DNA from: Paractinoplanes maris | Lineage (GTDB): Bacteria > Actinomycetota > Actinomycetes > Mycobacteriales > Micromonosporaceae | Assembly (NCBI RefSeq): GCF_023544465.1 | Contig: NZ_JALPVL010000007.1 | Coordinates: forward strand, 248,001-312,000 | Length of the DNA: 64,000 nt | Reading direction: 5' to 3' | Shown: in pieces, positions 44,033-53,634 of the stretch | Layout of the letters: each line of letters starts with the position of its first letter | How positions within the stretch are numbered: position 1 is the first letter of the stretch | Position numbers and translations under genes: made by a program | Notes under the pieces: generated by a model | Databases searched by the model: none | What the model saw: only the letters and a program-made list of their open reading frames with translations | Told to the model about the DNA's origin: nothing

Positions 44033-45975
44033 CGGACCGCCTCCGGCATCGGTACGGAAATCTGGGTCCACGGCATCGGCCGCGAGTAGTGATAGCCCTG
44101 CGCCTCGTCGCAGCCGGCCGCAGCGAGCCAGTCGGCGATCTCGGCCGTCTCCACACCCTCGGCGGTGACTCGGCAGCCGAGCCCCCGGGACAGGGCGATG
44201 ACCGCGTGGACGATCGCCTGGTTCTCCTTTTCCTCGAGCACCGTCGCCACGAAGGTTCGGTCGATCTTGAGCTCGACCAGTGGCATCCCGCGCAGCCGTT
44301 CCAGGCTGGTGTAGCCGGTGCCGAAGTCGTCCACCGAGAATCCGATACCCCGGCCGGCGAGCCGATCGATCGCGGCCATCGAGGTCGCCCGGTCGTCGAC
44401 CATCGCTGTCTCGGTGACCTCGAGGACCAGCCGGTCCGGCGCGGTGCCGAACTCGGCCAGCATCGCCTCCACCATCCCGGCGAAGTCGGCGGCCTCGAGG
44501 TTGCGGGCCGAGACGTTCACCGAGACCGTCCAGTCCCGGCCGGCTGCCACCCACGCCACCTGGTCGGTCAGCGCCCGTCGCAGCACCCACGCGGTCAGCG
44601 GCTCGATCAGTCCGGACTGCTCGGCCGCCGGGAGGAACTCCGACGGCGGCAGCAGACCGCGTTCCGGGTGCTGCCAGCGCACCAGCGCCTCCACCCCGCA
44701 GATCGTGCCGTCGTCCAGGCTCACCTTCGGCTGGTAGAACAGCACCAGCTCGTCGCGGTCCAGGGCGTGCCGCAGCTCCGCTTGCACCACCAGCCACTGG
44801 GTGGGATGGCGGGTCCGCTCGCCGGCCCAGACGACGATGTCGGCTGTTCCGCGCTTGCCCTGATACATGGCTGCGTCGGCGTGCCGGAGCAGTTCCTCGA
44901 CCTCGGTGCCGTGCGCGGGGTAGAGCGCGATCCCGAAACTGGCCTCGATCGTGAGCGGCACGCCGTCCAGGACCACTTCGCTGCTGAGCACCGTCCGCAG
45001 CGACTCGAGCATCGCCCGTACGTCATCGGCGCCCGCCGCCGGCACGATGAGAGCGAACTCGTCGCCGCCCAGCCGGGCCACCGTGTCCTGCTGCCGCACG
45101 CCGCCCCGCAACCGCGCGGTGATCACCTTCAGCAGCTCGTCGCCGGCGTGGTGGCCGAGGGTGTCGTTGACCTCCTTGAACCGGTTGAGGTCGACGACGA
45201 CCACCGCGCCGCCCTTCTCCTCGCGCAGCGCGGCCGTGGCCCGCTGCCGGAACGCCTCCCTGTTCGGCAGCCCGGTCAGCCCGTCGTGCAGCGCCTCGTG
45301 CTCCTGCCGGGCGGCGTAGCGCCGCAACGACCGGGTCGTCGACCAGGAGATCAGACCCAGCGCCAGGTAGAGCACGCCCAGACCACCGCCGAGCCGCCAG
45401 TAGGTGACCGCCATCTGTTCGTGCAGCCGCTGGTCGATCTTGTCGTACGGCAGGTAGAGCTCGAGCACCCCGATCGCCTCACCGGATGCTCGCGCGAACA
45501 CCGGTTGCAACACCCGGATGACCTTCCCACCGGCTTCGGTGGCGTCCTCGATCGTGGTCGCCCCGGCCACCCCCACGGTCGCCGAGTGAAAGGCCGGATC
45601 GGAGACCGGTACGCCGCCCGAGGTGGACCCGTCGTCGGAGTAGACGACCTGACCGGTGAAGGTGCGCAACCGCATCCGCAGGACCGAACCGTGGATGAGC
45701 GCCAGATCGGTCGCCCTGGCCAGCGAGTCGCGCTCGCTCTCGGTCAGTCCCCGGCTCAGATCCGCGGCGTCGAGCGCCGGCGCCACCGCCATCTCGGCGA
45801 TGACGGCCGCCTGCGCGACCCCCTGATCCCGCCCCTGCTTGGCCGCATCCTCCTGCACGCCGTTGAGCAACACCGTGGCCAGCGCCCCGATCGGCAACAG
45901 GCTGGCCCCGAGGTACGTCACGAACAACCGCGAACCGGATCGCGCCGCTCGTCGCCTTCCTCCGGGTAACCACAC
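44029..45975 (-). CDS. Sensor GGDEF-EAL protein with extracytoplasmic domain
   Basis: 648 residues from GTG 45975; a GGAGGAAGG lies inside the first codons, so the real start may be slightly downstream (for example a TTG near residue 17). Two membrane helices (~18-38 and ~192-210) enclose a ~150-residue extracytoplasmic sensor region of the CACHE/LapD-like size. GGDEF at 303-307 is intact and EAL at 429-431 is present, followed by VDDFGTGYTS. Translationally coupled to a binding lipoprotein, so an amino-acid-responsive regulator of c-di-GMP is a good hypothesis. Confidence 0.9.
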   Translation of the reverse strand: MWLPGGRRRAARSGSRLFVTYLGASLLPIGALATVLLNGVQEDAAKQGRDQGVAQAAVIAEMAVAPALDAADLSRGLTESERDSLARATDLALIHGSVLRMRLRTFTGQVVYSDDGSTSGGVPVSDPAFHSATVGVAGATTIEDATEAGGKVIRVLQPVFARASGEAIGVLELYLPYDKIDQRLHEQMAVTYWRLGGGLGVLYLALGLISWSTTRSLRRYAARQEHEALHDGLTGLPNREAFRQRATAALREEKGGAVVVVDLNRFKEVNDTLGHHAGDELLKVITARLRGGVRQQDTVARLGGDEFALIVPAAGADDVRAMLESLRTVLSSEVVLDGVPLTIEASFGIALYPAHGTEVEELLRHADAAMYQGKRGTADIVVWAGERTRHPTQWLVVQAELRHALDRDELVLFYQPKVSLDDGTICGVEALVRWQHPERGLLPPSEFLPAAEQSGLIEPLTAWVLRRALTDQVAWVAAGRDWTVSVNVSARNLEAADFAGMVEAMLAEFGTAPDRLVLEVTETAMVDDRATSMAAIDRLAGRGIGFSVDDFGTGYTSLERLRGMPLVELKIDRTFVATVLEEKENQAIVHAVIALSRGLGCRVTAEGVETAEIADWLAAAGCDEAQGYHYSRPMPWTQISVPMPEAVR

Positions 45976-46045
45976 GGCCGCATCATCGGCTGAATCGCCT
46001 TTCTGCTGAGGGAATCGACCTCAGCGGCAACGGCCGAGGTTCAGC

Positions 46046-46876
46046 TCACCACCACGGCCGCTCCAGGGCCCGGTCCGTGCCGCCGGTGGCGTCCAAGCCG
46101 TCCAGCGCGTCCATGTCGGCGGAGGTCAGCTCGAAGTCGAAGACCTGTGCGTTCTGCTCGATCCGCTCGCGGTGGGTGGACTTGGGGAGCACGATGAGAC
46201 CGCGCTGCAGCGCCCAGCGGATCAGCACCTGCGCCGGGGTCCGGCCCAGCCGCTCGGCGATCTCGGCCACCTGCTGATCGCGCAGGTGCCGGCCCGTGCC
46301 CAACGGGCTGTAGGCCTCGAGCGCCAGGCCGCGGGCTTCGCAGGCCGCCAGCAGTTCCCGGCGGAACTCGAACGGACTGAACTGCACCTGGTTGACGACC
46401 GGGGCGACGTCGGCCACCTTGAGCAGCGCGTCGACCTCGGACGCGCTGAAGTTGGAGATACCGATCGAGCGCGCGTAGCCGCGCTCGTGCGCACGCTGCA
46501 TACCCTCCCAGGCCCAGGTCGGCCCGCCCTGCGGCCAGTGCACGATGTAAAGGTCGACGGAATCGACGCCGAGGCGCTCGAGGCTGCGCTGCGCCTCGGC
46601 TTCCGGGTCACTCGAACCGGGGAAGAACTTCGTCGTGAGGAAGACGTCCTCGCGGGCGACGCCGCTGTCCCGCAGCGCCCGCCCCACGCTGGCCTCGTTC
46701 CCGTACGCCTGTGCGGTGTCGATGTGGCGATAGCCGGCTTCCAGCGCCCAGCGCACCGCGTTCTCGCACTCGGGCCCGTCCGGCACCTGCCACACACCGA
46801 GTGCGAGCAGCGGAATCTCCCTGCCGTCGGCGAGCACACGCGCCCGCCCGTTCCCGGTCAGCTCTCCTGCAGCCAT
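46046..46876 (-). CDS. Aldo/keto reductase
   Basis: 276 residues from ATG 46876. (beta/alpha)8 AKR with the full catalytic tetrad Asp53, Tyr58 (HIDTAQAYGNE), Lys83 (TTKFF) and His113 (VHWPQG). The NADPH-binding C-terminal motif is VLPKSTHRERIEQN. It is of the 2,5-diketo-gluconate-reductase-like group of short prokaryotic AKRs and reduces aldehydes or ketones. It stands alone, 70 bases downstream of the GTG start of the c-di-GMP operon on the same strand. Confidence 0.92.
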   Translation of the reverse strand: MAAGELTGNGRARVLADGREIPLLALGVWQVPDGPECENAVRWALEAGYRHIDTAQAYGNEASVGRALRDSGVAREDVFLTTKFFPGSSDPEAEAQRSLERLGVDSVDLYIVHWPQGGPTWAWEGMQRAHERGYARSIGISNFSASEVDALLKVADVAPVVNQVQFSPFEFRRELLAACEARGLALEAYSPLGTGRHLRDQQVAEIAERLGRTPAQVLIRWALQRGLIVLPKSTHRERIEQNAQVFDFELTSADMDALDGLDATGGTDRALERPWW

Positions 46877-47041
46877 CGTTGTCCTCTCCCGCTTCTGTGA
46901 TCAGCACCGGCCGGCGCCCCCCTCTGCACTGCCCCAGCCGGCGCCGAGGAAACACAGGAATCGTTCAGGAAATGTCGTTCAGCGGTGAACCTGTGGCGTT
47001 CGTCATCGTCATGGTGATCGAGACCGCAACGCCGCCGGCCA

Positions 47042-47110
47042 CCGGAAATGGATTCCACAAATATTGCACTTCGTTTCCAGATCTCTGTAACACCGGAATT
47101 CATAACCTTT
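47042..47110 (+). promoter_or_regulatory. A/T-rich promoter region of the ECF sigma gene
   Basis: The 268-base gap between divergent genes has an unusually A/T-rich stretch here, with GGAAATGGATTCC, a near palindrome, and TTCGTTTCC. It probably holds the promoter of the sigma-factor gene. I cannot assign a sigma consensus with confidence. Confidence 0.3.
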
Positions 47111-47144
47111 CCCCACGCTCAATGCGAGAAAGGTCTTGATATCC

Positions 47145-47693
47145 ATGACGGTGACGATGGTCGCGTCCCACGGCACGTCGACGGCCGGGCGCCGCCGTGA
47201 CGACGAATTGCTGATGGAATCGGTGCACGCGACCCATTACCGGCCCTTGCTGCGTTTCCTGCTCGGGCTGACCCGCAACGAACGCCCGGCGGCCGAGGAC
47301 CTGCTGCAGGAAACGATGCTCCGGGTCTGGCGTCACCTCGACTCGCTGCCCGCGGAGGAGGAGAACGCCCGTAAATGGTTGTTCACCATCGCCCGGCGCG
47401 TCGCCATCGACGCCGCTCGGTCCCGGCAGGCCCGGCCGTCGGAGGTCAGCCTGATGGAGGCCGACCAGATGAGCACGGTCGACAGCGTCTCCGGAACACT
47501 GGCGTTGCGCGACCTCACGGACGCTTTCCACCGGCTGAGCACCGAACATCGCATGGTTCTGCAGGAATTGCATTTCCGCGGCGCTTCCGTCGAGGAGGCC
47601 GCGCAACGGCTCGGCGTTCCGGCCGGCACAGTCAAGTCCCGCGCGCATTACGCGATGCGATTGCTCCGGACGGCGCTCGATCCCACCGTATGA
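47145..47693 (+). CDS. ECF RNA polymerase sigma factor
   Basis: 182 residues from ATG 47145 (GAGAAAGG 11 bases before; TTG 47136 has the ribosome site too close). Region 2 shows YRPLLRFLLGLTRNERPAAEDLLQETMLRVWRHL and the promoter-melting IARRVAIDAAR; region 4 shows LSTEHRMVLQELHFRGASVEEAAQRLGVPAGTVKSRAHYAM. The length and absence of extra domains fit a classical ECF sigma such as SigK/SigL types. No anti-sigma gene follows; the next gene is an AfsR-like regulator, so it may be controlled at transcription. Confidence 0.9.
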   Translation: MTVTMVASHGTSTAGRRRDDELLMESVHATHYRPLLRFLLGLTRNERPAAEDLLQETMLRVWRHLDSLPAEEENARKWLFTIARRVAIDAARSRQARPSEVSLMEADQMSTVDSVSGTLALRDLTDAFHRLSTEHRMVLQELHFRGASVEEAAQRLGVPAGTVKSRAHYAMRLLRTALDPTV

Positions 47694-47808
47694 GTCCGGC
47701 CGGCTCGAAGTGTTTTCCCTGAGGTGAGCGACCAGGCGGCACGGCCATCCGGCGCGTACCGTTGCGGCGAGGATTTCGAGCAGCCGTGACAAGCCGGAGC
47801 GCGCGACA

Positions 47809-50598
47809 GTGCCAGACGTACGATTCACCCTGCTCGGTCCGCTGCGGGCCTGGCGGGGCGACGGGGAGCTCGCCCTCGGCGCGAGGCAGCAGCGGCTCAT
47901 CCTGGCGCTGCTGCTCGCTCGCGCCGGCGAGCAGGTCAGCGTGTTCGATCTGGTCGAGCTGGTGTGGGTCGAGCGGCCGCCCAGCAGCGCCGTCAACGTG
48001 GTGCACCGCTACGTCGGGGCACTGCGCCGGCTGCTGGAACCCGATCTGCCGCGCCGGGGCGAGGGTCACTGGCTGGCCGGCGGTGCGGGCAGTTACCAGC
48101 TGAAGGTCGGCGCCGGCTCCCTCGACCTGCTCGCCTTCCGCCAGGACGTGGACAGGGGCCGGTCGCAGGCGCGATCGGGCCGCCCGGAGCAGGCCTTGGC
48201 ACTGTTCGGCTCGGCGCTCGCGCTGTGGCGGGACCGCTGCGCCGCCGGGCTCGACGTCGCGGTGGACAACCATCCGACGTTCGTCGCCCTCGAGAACGAA
48301 TGCACCTCCGTCGCGCGGGAAGCAGCACGGCTGGCGATGGATCTGGGGCAACCCGCCGCCGTCCTTCCGGCACTGCGCCGGTCGGCGGCGCGCAACCCCT
48401 TCGACGAGGCGCTCCAGGCCGACCTCATGCGCCTGCTGGCCGCGGACGGGAAGCAGGCCGACGCCATCCGGCTCTACCAACAGGTCAATCGGCAGCTGGA
48501 CGACCAGCTGGGGGTGGTCGCGGGAACGGAGCTCCAAGCGTCGCTGCAAGCCGTTCTGCACGGTGCTGACAGCGCCCGGGACGACGAGCCCGCGCCGAAG
48601 CAGGCGTACGCCATTCGTCCGGCGCAACTCCCCTCCGACCATCCGTACTTCACCGGCCGCGACGACGCCCTCGACAAGCTGCTGGGGTACGCGCGCCGGC
48701 GTACCGAATCGACGGTCGTGCTGGGAATCGACGGCATACCGGGGGTCGGCAAGACCACCCTGGGGATCCATCTGGCCCATCGGCTCGCCGCCGAATACCC
48801 CGATGGGCAGCTCTACGCCGACCTGCGAGGTTTCGACGGCCACCGGGCACCGGTCGACCCGGGCGACGTCCTGCTCGCCTTCTTCTCCGCGCTGGGCGTC
48901 GTGGAACCGCCCGGCAACGCCGGCGTCGAGTCCCGGGCCGCGCTCTACCGCAGTGTCCTCGCCGACCGTCGCCTACTCGTGATGCTGGACAACGCCTACG
49001 CCGCCGAGCAGATCGAACCGCTGCTTCCGGGCACGCCGAACTGCCTGGTCATCGTGACCAGCCGCACCCGGCTCGCTCCCCTGGCCGCCACGATCGGCGC
49101 CAACCTGCTGACGCTGGACACGCCCGGCGCCGAGGAGGCCCGAGCCGGCTTTGTCAACCGGATCGGACCCGACCGCGCCCGGACCGAGAAGGCGGCTCTC
49201 GACGAGATCATCGAACGCTGCGGACGCCTCCCCCTGGCCATGGCGGTGGTCGCCGCCCGGGCCGCCGATCAGCCGTTGAGCACCATCCTGTCGGAGCTGC
49301 GGGAGGCGCGGCTGACTCTCGACGCCTTCGCCGACGACAACCTGGACAACGACCTCCGCGCGATCTTCTCCTGGTCCTACCGACGGCTCACGCCGGCCGC
49401 CGCCCGCCTGTTCCGGCTGCTGTCGCTTCATCCGGGGCCGGACATCACCGCGCCGTCGGCGTCCGCCCTGGCCGGCACCGATGGCGGGCGGACCCGCGGG
49501 CTGCTGGCCGAACTGTTGCGCACACGACTCGTGACCCAGCACCGGCCGCAGCGCTATCGCCTGCACCTGCTGGTGCGCACCTACGCGCTGGAGCTGGCCC
49601 AGGAGAACGATTCCCGGGACACGCGGGAGGTCGCGCTCCACCGGCTCCAGGACTTCTACCAGGACGGGGCCGACTCGGCCAACCGCCTCATCGAGGGCTC
49701 CGGCCAGGTGCCCCCGCTCCCCCGCGACGCGGCGGAATCCGCCGACGGAACCCCCGCGATGGAATGGTTCCTCACCGAGCACGACGTGCTCCGGGCGATC
49801 GTCGAGGACGCCGTACGCCGGGGTGAGGCTTCCCGGGCGTGGCCGCTCGTGCTGTCCATGCAGCTCTTCTACCACCGCTACTGCTGGTGGAGCGAGTGGC
49901 GCGACGTCGCTCAGCTGGCGCTCGACGCGGCCACCGCGGCCGGTGACGTGGAGGGCCGGGCGCACATGGACCGGTCGGTGGCCGGCGCCCTGTTCTTCCT
50001 GGGCCACTACGACGAGGCACTGAGGCATCTCCGCTCGGCCCTCGACCTCTTCGACCAGGCCGGGATGGACCCCGAACGGGCCCACGTGCTGATGAACCTC
50101 TCCCGCGTCCTGCTCACCACGGGCGCCTACGCCGAGGCCATCCGCTCGCACCGCACGGCCATCCTGCTGCTGCGCAAGCATGGCCTGCGCACCGCCGAGG
50201 CCAGCGCACTGCAGGTCATGGCCAACTATCTCGTCACGGAGCGCCCGCAGGCGGCGGAGTCCCTCGCCCGTCGCGCCGCCGAGATCTGCACCGCGACCGG
50301 CGACGTCCAGGGTCTGGCGATCTGCGACGAGCTGCTGGCCCGCAGCGCCCTGACCCAGGGCCGGCTCGCCGACGCGCTGAGCTTCTCGCAGCGCGGGATC
50401 GACCGTCTCACCGGAACGCATTACCGCATCACCCAGGCCGAGGCGTTCACCACCAACGGCGACATCCTCGCGGCGTCCGGCCGGTGGGACGCCGCCCAAG
50501 AGGCCTGGGAGAAGGCGCTCACCTCTTTCGACGACACCCGCACCAAGTACGCGCTGGAGCTGGTCGGCCGGCTGCGGAGCGCCCGGGACCGCGACTGA
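47809..50598 (+). CDS. AfsR-like SARP regulator with NB-ARC and TPR
   Basis: 929 residues from GTG 47809. An OmpR-like DNA-binding domain (1-100: VRFTLLGPLRAW, HRYVGALRRLLEP) and a bacterial transcriptional activation domain (~100-250) give the SARP part. An NB-ARC ATPase follows with GIDGIPGVGKTTL and LLVMLDNAY, then RLPLAMAVVAARAAD; TPR repeats occupy the C-terminal ~250 residues. These AfsR-type proteins activate secondary-metabolite genes or global metabolism. It lies 115 bases downstream of the sigma factor and may be co-regulated with it. Confidence 0.92.
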   Translation: MPDVRFTLLGPLRAWRGDGELALGARQQRLILALLLARAGEQVSVFDLVELVWVERPPSSAVNVVHRYVGALRRLLEPDLPRRGEGHWLAGGAGSYQLKVGAGSLDLLAFRQDVDRGRSQARSGRPEQALALFGSALALWRDRCAAGLDVAVDNHPTFVALENECTSVAREAARLAMDLGQPAAVLPALRRSAARNPFDEALQADLMRLLAADGKQADAIRLYQQVNRQLDDQLGVVAGTELQASLQAVLHGADSARDDEPAPKQAYAIRPAQLPSDHPYFTGRDDALDKLLGYARRRTESTVVLGIDGIPGVGKTTLGIHLAHRLAAEYPDGQLYADLRGFDGHRAPVDPGDVLLAFFSALGVVEPPGNAGVESRAALYRSVLADRRLLVMLDNAYAAEQIEPLLPGTPNCLVIVTSRTRLAPLAATIGANLLTLDTPGAEEARAGFVNRIGPDRARTEKAALDEIIERCGRLPLAMAVVAARAADQPLSTILSELREARLTLDAFADDNLDNDLRAIFSWSYRRLTPAAARLFRLLSLHPGPDITAPSASALAGTDGGRTRGLLAELLRTRLVTQHRPQRYRLHLLVRTYALELAQENDSRDTREVALHRLQDFYQDGADSANRLIEGSGQVPPLPRDAAESADGTPAMEWFLTEHDVLRAIVEDAVRRGEASRAWPLVLSMQLFYHRYCWWSEWRDVAQLALDAATAAGDVEGRAHMDRSVAGALFFLGHYDEALRHLRSALDLFDQAGMDPERAHVLMNLSRVLLTTGAYAEAIRSHRTAILLLRKHGLRTAEASALQVMANYLVTERPQAAESLARRAAEICTATGDVQGLAICDELLARSALTQGRLADALSFSQRGIDRLTGTHYRITQAEAFTTNGDILAASGRWDAAQEAWEKALTSFDDTRTKYALELVGRLRSARDRD

Positions 50599-50648
50599 CC
50601 GGCGTACCGGCGCGCACGCCGTGGTGACGCTATCCGGCGGCACCGGTC
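50597..50648. terminator. Inverted repeat between convergent regulators
   Basis: GACCGG...CCGG (50597-50610) and CCGG...CCGGTC (50634-50648) can pair with small internal loops. It spans the stop of the SARP gene and the opposing LAL stop. A weak terminator candidate. Confidence 0.35.
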
Positions 50649-53425
50649 GGGTCACCCAGACCCTGGCCTGACCCGTGGGCGTGCACCAATTGCATGCGTG
50701 AGGTGTAGCCGAGCTTCCGCAGGATCCGGGTGACGTGGGTCTGCACGGTCCGGGGCGACAGGAAGAGCTCCTTCGCCACATCCGGGTTGGTCCGGCCCTG
50801 GGCGACCAGCTCGGCCACCCGGCGCTCGGCCGCGGTCAGCGCCTCCCCGCCCCCGGCCGGCCGCTGGTCGAGTGTGCGGCTGCCCCGCCGGATGCCGTGG
50901 GGACGCAACCGGGAGTCGGCCCGGCGCAGGTCTCCGGCGGCGCCGAGCGCGAAGTATCCCCGTACGGCGTCGTTGAAGACCTCCCGCGCCTCGCTGCCGT
51001 GGCCGGTCGCGGCCAACCGGACCGCCAGCTCCTCGGCGGCGAACGCCGCCATGTAGCGCCAGCCGTGGTGCTCGTAGACGCCGATCACCCGGCGCAGCTC
51101 GGCGGTGTCGTCCTCGAACTGGGCGCGGGTCAGCCGCGCCGCCGCGCGTTGCATCGGAAGAGCGTCGGCCGCCGCGGCGTCCTCGGCCGCCGCGGCGACG
51201 GCCGTGGCCGCGAGTTGCCGATCGCCGATGGCCGACGACACCCGGGTCAGGCCGGGCAGCCACATGTACCGCTCGCGCCCTTCGATGCCGATGGCCGGTT
51301 CGACCCACGTGGCCAGCAGCTCGGCGGCCTGCCGCGGGTCGCCGTCCGCCTCCGCGCGCATGGCCTTCGCCGCGACGAGGTAGCCGGAATAGATGTGCGT
51401 GTCCGCGCCGGCGATCGTGATGGCCGACCCGGCCGCCAGCTCGAGCGTGGCCTCGCTCCACCGCTGCTGGTGAGCCAGGATCAGCGCGGCCTGCCCATGT
51501 CGTCCCATACGTAGCGCGGCGGGCAGTTCGTCCGGCATCAGGCGCAGGTACGACAGCGCGTCGTCCCAGTCCCCGATGTCGTAACTGCCCATGGCCACGC
51601 TGAGCACCAGCATCGCGGCCCGGTTGCGCCCGGTGCGCCGGATCAGCTCCGGAACGGTGCGGGCCGCCTCCCGGAACTCCGCCGGGTGGCCGAGGTTGTT
51701 CAAGGCGGCCAGACGGTTGTTGAGGAGCATCATGTGCAGGGCGGGTCGCTCACCGGTCACTCCGGCCTCGTCGAGCGCGGCCAGTCCGGCGTCCAGATGG
51801 ACCAGGGCCGCGCCCGGGTCGTGCCCGATGGCGGCCAGGGCCTGGTGGGCGTACCCGACGGCGACGGCGTCATCGGCCGCTTCCGCCTCGGCCAGAGCCC
51901 GGCTGCCTTCGGCCTCGCCGGCCGCGAGCGCACCGCTCTTGAGCAGATACAGGGCCCGGCGGGACCGGATCCAGGCCCGGCTTCCGGCCGTCAGCAGCGG
52001 ATCGGCCAGGGCCTTCTCGCTCAGCGCGAGCGCCTCCGGGAACCGGCCGGTCCGATTGGTCACGGCCAGCCGGGCCAGCCAGGCGTCGGCCCGGCGGACC
52101 GGGTCGGCTGAGATGCGCAGCAGGCCGGCGGCCGCCTCGGTGGTCTGCGCGTCCCGGCCCAGGGCCTGCACGATCGGCATCAGCCGGGCGGCCAGCACCT
52201 CGCGCAGGGCGGGCGGCGTGGCTGCTCCCTCGAGAGCCGCCGACAGCAGCACGGCGGCGGGCTCGGGCGAGACACGCAGGACCCATTCGCGGAGCTCGGC
52301 CAGCCAGCTCGCGACCCACGGCGCCTGCTGACCGGGCACCGCGAGCAAGTGTGCGGCGACCGAGGCGAAGGGCATGCCGTGCTGGGCGAGGGCCTCGGCG
52401 AACTGCTGGTGCAGCGCGGTGCGCAGGGAGGCCGAGAGCTCATCGGTGAGGGCGCGGCGGATCAGTCCGTGCCGGAAGGCGAGCCGCCCGTCGCCGGTCT
52501 CGACAATCACGTCGGCGGCGTGGGCCTCCCGCAGGTTCTCGACCAGGCCGGCGGCCGGACGGTCGAGCACGATGGCCAGCTCCTGCGCGTCGAACTCCCC
52601 GCCGAGCAGCGCGGCCATCCGCAGCAACCGGTGGGTCTCGTCGCTGAGCAGCCGCAGGCGCCGGTGCAGGGCGGCCCCGAGCGAGGCGGGTGGCTCGGCT
52701 CCACCCGTACGCAATTCGGCCTCGCCGCCCCGCTCGGTGAGCAAGCCCTCCCGGACCAGGGACCGCGCGAGCTCGGACACGTAGAACGGATTGCCGCCCG
52801 CCTCGGCGAGCAACAAGCGCAGTCGCGGTCCCGGTCTCGTGCCCAGCTCCCGGGAGAACAGGTCGAGCGCCTCGCCGGGGTCGAGGGGGCTGAGCTCCAT
52901 CACCGTCCCGCCCGCGGCGACGACAGCTGTCCGGGGGCGCCAGGTCCGGCGGTCGATGTCCGGTGCTGTCGCGGCCGTTCCGACCAGCAGAATGCGGTGA
53001 TGCGACGCCTCGCGGATCAGCCGTAACCACGTCGTCAGCGAATCGGGGTCGGCCCACTGCAGGTCCTCGAGCGCGATCAGGACCGGACCGCGGGCGCTGC
53101 GGCGCAGCACGTCGTCGACGATCTCCTCGACCGCCACCAGGAGGGGATCGGGGCCACCGGCGGTGCTCACCGCAGCGGGCGCCTGGTTGCCGAGCAGGCC
53201 GCCGAACAGCCGTAGCGGAAAGGTCTGCAGCGCTTCCTCGGCCGTCGCCCGATAGATGTCCATGCCCTCGGTCCGGGCCGCCTCGATCGCCGTGTCGAGC
53301 AGGGCGGTCTTGCCGATCCCGGGCTCGCCCTCCAGCCAGAACAGGCCACCCCGGCCGCGGCGCAGATCGCGGACCGCCGCGGTCAGCGAGGCCAGTTCCG
53401 GCACACGTCCCAGCAACGGATCCAT
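50630..53425 (-). CDS. LAL-type LuxR transcriptional regulator (fourth, divergent)
   Basis: 931 residues from ATG 53425. AAA part with Walker A GEPGIGKT (33-40) and Walker B VLIALEDLQWAD, then AEAGGNPFYVSELARSL as in LAL/AAA_16 proteins. Middle region helical; C-terminal HTH LTAAERRVAELVAQGRTNPDVAKELF and RTVQTHVTRIL. It differs from the three copies at 9.9-21.2 kb in its core motifs, so it is a separate lineage. Target genes are unknown; it is the last gene of the - strand set that begins with the cupin. Confidence 0.9.
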   Translation of the reverse strand: MDPLLGRVPELASLTAAVRDLRRGRGGLFWLEGEPGIGKTALLDTAIEAARTEGMDIYRATAEEALQTFPLRLFGGLLGNQAPAAVSTAGGPDPLLVAVEEIVDDVLRRSARGPVLIALEDLQWADPDSLTTWLRLIREASHHRILLVGTAATAPDIDRRTWRPRTAVVAAGGTVMELSPLDPGEALDLFSRELGTRPGPRLRLLLAEAGGNPFYVSELARSLVREGLLTERGGEAELRTGGAEPPASLGAALHRRLRLLSDETHRLLRMAALLGGEFDAQELAIVLDRPAAGLVENLREAHAADVIVETGDGRLAFRHGLIRRALTDELSASLRTALHQQFAEALAQHGMPFASVAAHLLAVPGQQAPWVASWLAELREWVLRVSPEPAAVLLSAALEGAATPPALREVLAARLMPIVQALGRDAQTTEAAAGLLRISADPVRRADAWLARLAVTNRTGRFPEALALSEKALADPLLTAGSRAWIRSRRALYLLKSGALAAGEAEGSRALAEAEAADDAVAVGYAHQALAAIGHDPGAALVHLDAGLAALDEAGVTGERPALHMMLLNNRLAALNNLGHPAEFREAARTVPELIRRTGRNRAAMLVLSVAMGSYDIGDWDDALSYLRLMPDELPAALRMGRHGQAALILAHQQRWSEATLELAAGSAITIAGADTHIYSGYLVAAKAMRAEADGDPRQAAELLATWVEPAIGIEGRERYMWLPGLTRVSSAIGDRQLAATAVAAAAEDAAAADALPMQRAAARLTRAQFEDDTAELRRVIGVYEHHGWRYMAAFAAEELAVRLAATGHGSEAREVFNDAVRGYFALGAAGDLRRADSRLRPHGIRRGSRTLDQRPAGGGEALTAAERRVAELVAQGRTNPDVAKELFLSPRTVQTHVTRILRKLGYTSRMQLVHAHGSGQGLGDPTGAAG

Positions 53426-53484
53426 ACCGGCATTCTAGATTCACACCGGCCGGGATCCACTGCTCAGCAGCGGAGGCGGAGCTC

Positions 53485-53607
53485 TCACCAGGCCGGTGCG
53501 GCGATGGGCCGGACGGGCTTGGCGGGGGTGGTCGAGGTGGTGGCGACAGGCATGTAGCTACCGTCGCCGACCGGCTGATACGCGGGCATCCGCCGACACG
53601 CGTACAT
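53485..53607 (-). CDS. Possible 40-residue peptide gene
   Basis: A short frame reads ATG 53607 to TGA 53485. It starts MYACRRMPAYQPVGDGSY and ends VRPIAAPAW; a second ATG at 53589 would give 34 residues. Nearly all codons end in G or C, as in real genes here, and it lies on the same strand as both neighbours (cupin upstream, LAL downstream). No clear ribosome site is present (GGTGAG touches the ATG), and no maturation enzyme is adjacent. It could be a small protein or a peptide precursor, or chance. Confidence 0.3.
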   Translation of the reverse strand: MYACRRMPAYQPVGDGSYMPVATTSTTPAKPVRPIAAPAW

Positions 53608-53634
53608 CTCACCGGGCGGCGCTTGCGCTCCCCG

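Noticed and set aside
41387-44089. 900-codon open frame on the + strand
   Set aside because: It is antisense to GGDEF and binding-protein genes whose motifs (GGEEF, lipobox, SBP fold) are clear; the translation is low-complexity Gln/Gly/Arg/His-rich, typical of a shadow in G/C-rich DNA.
44089-45969. 626-codon open frame on the + strand
   Set aside because: Antisense of the intact GGDEF-EAL gene; no domains.
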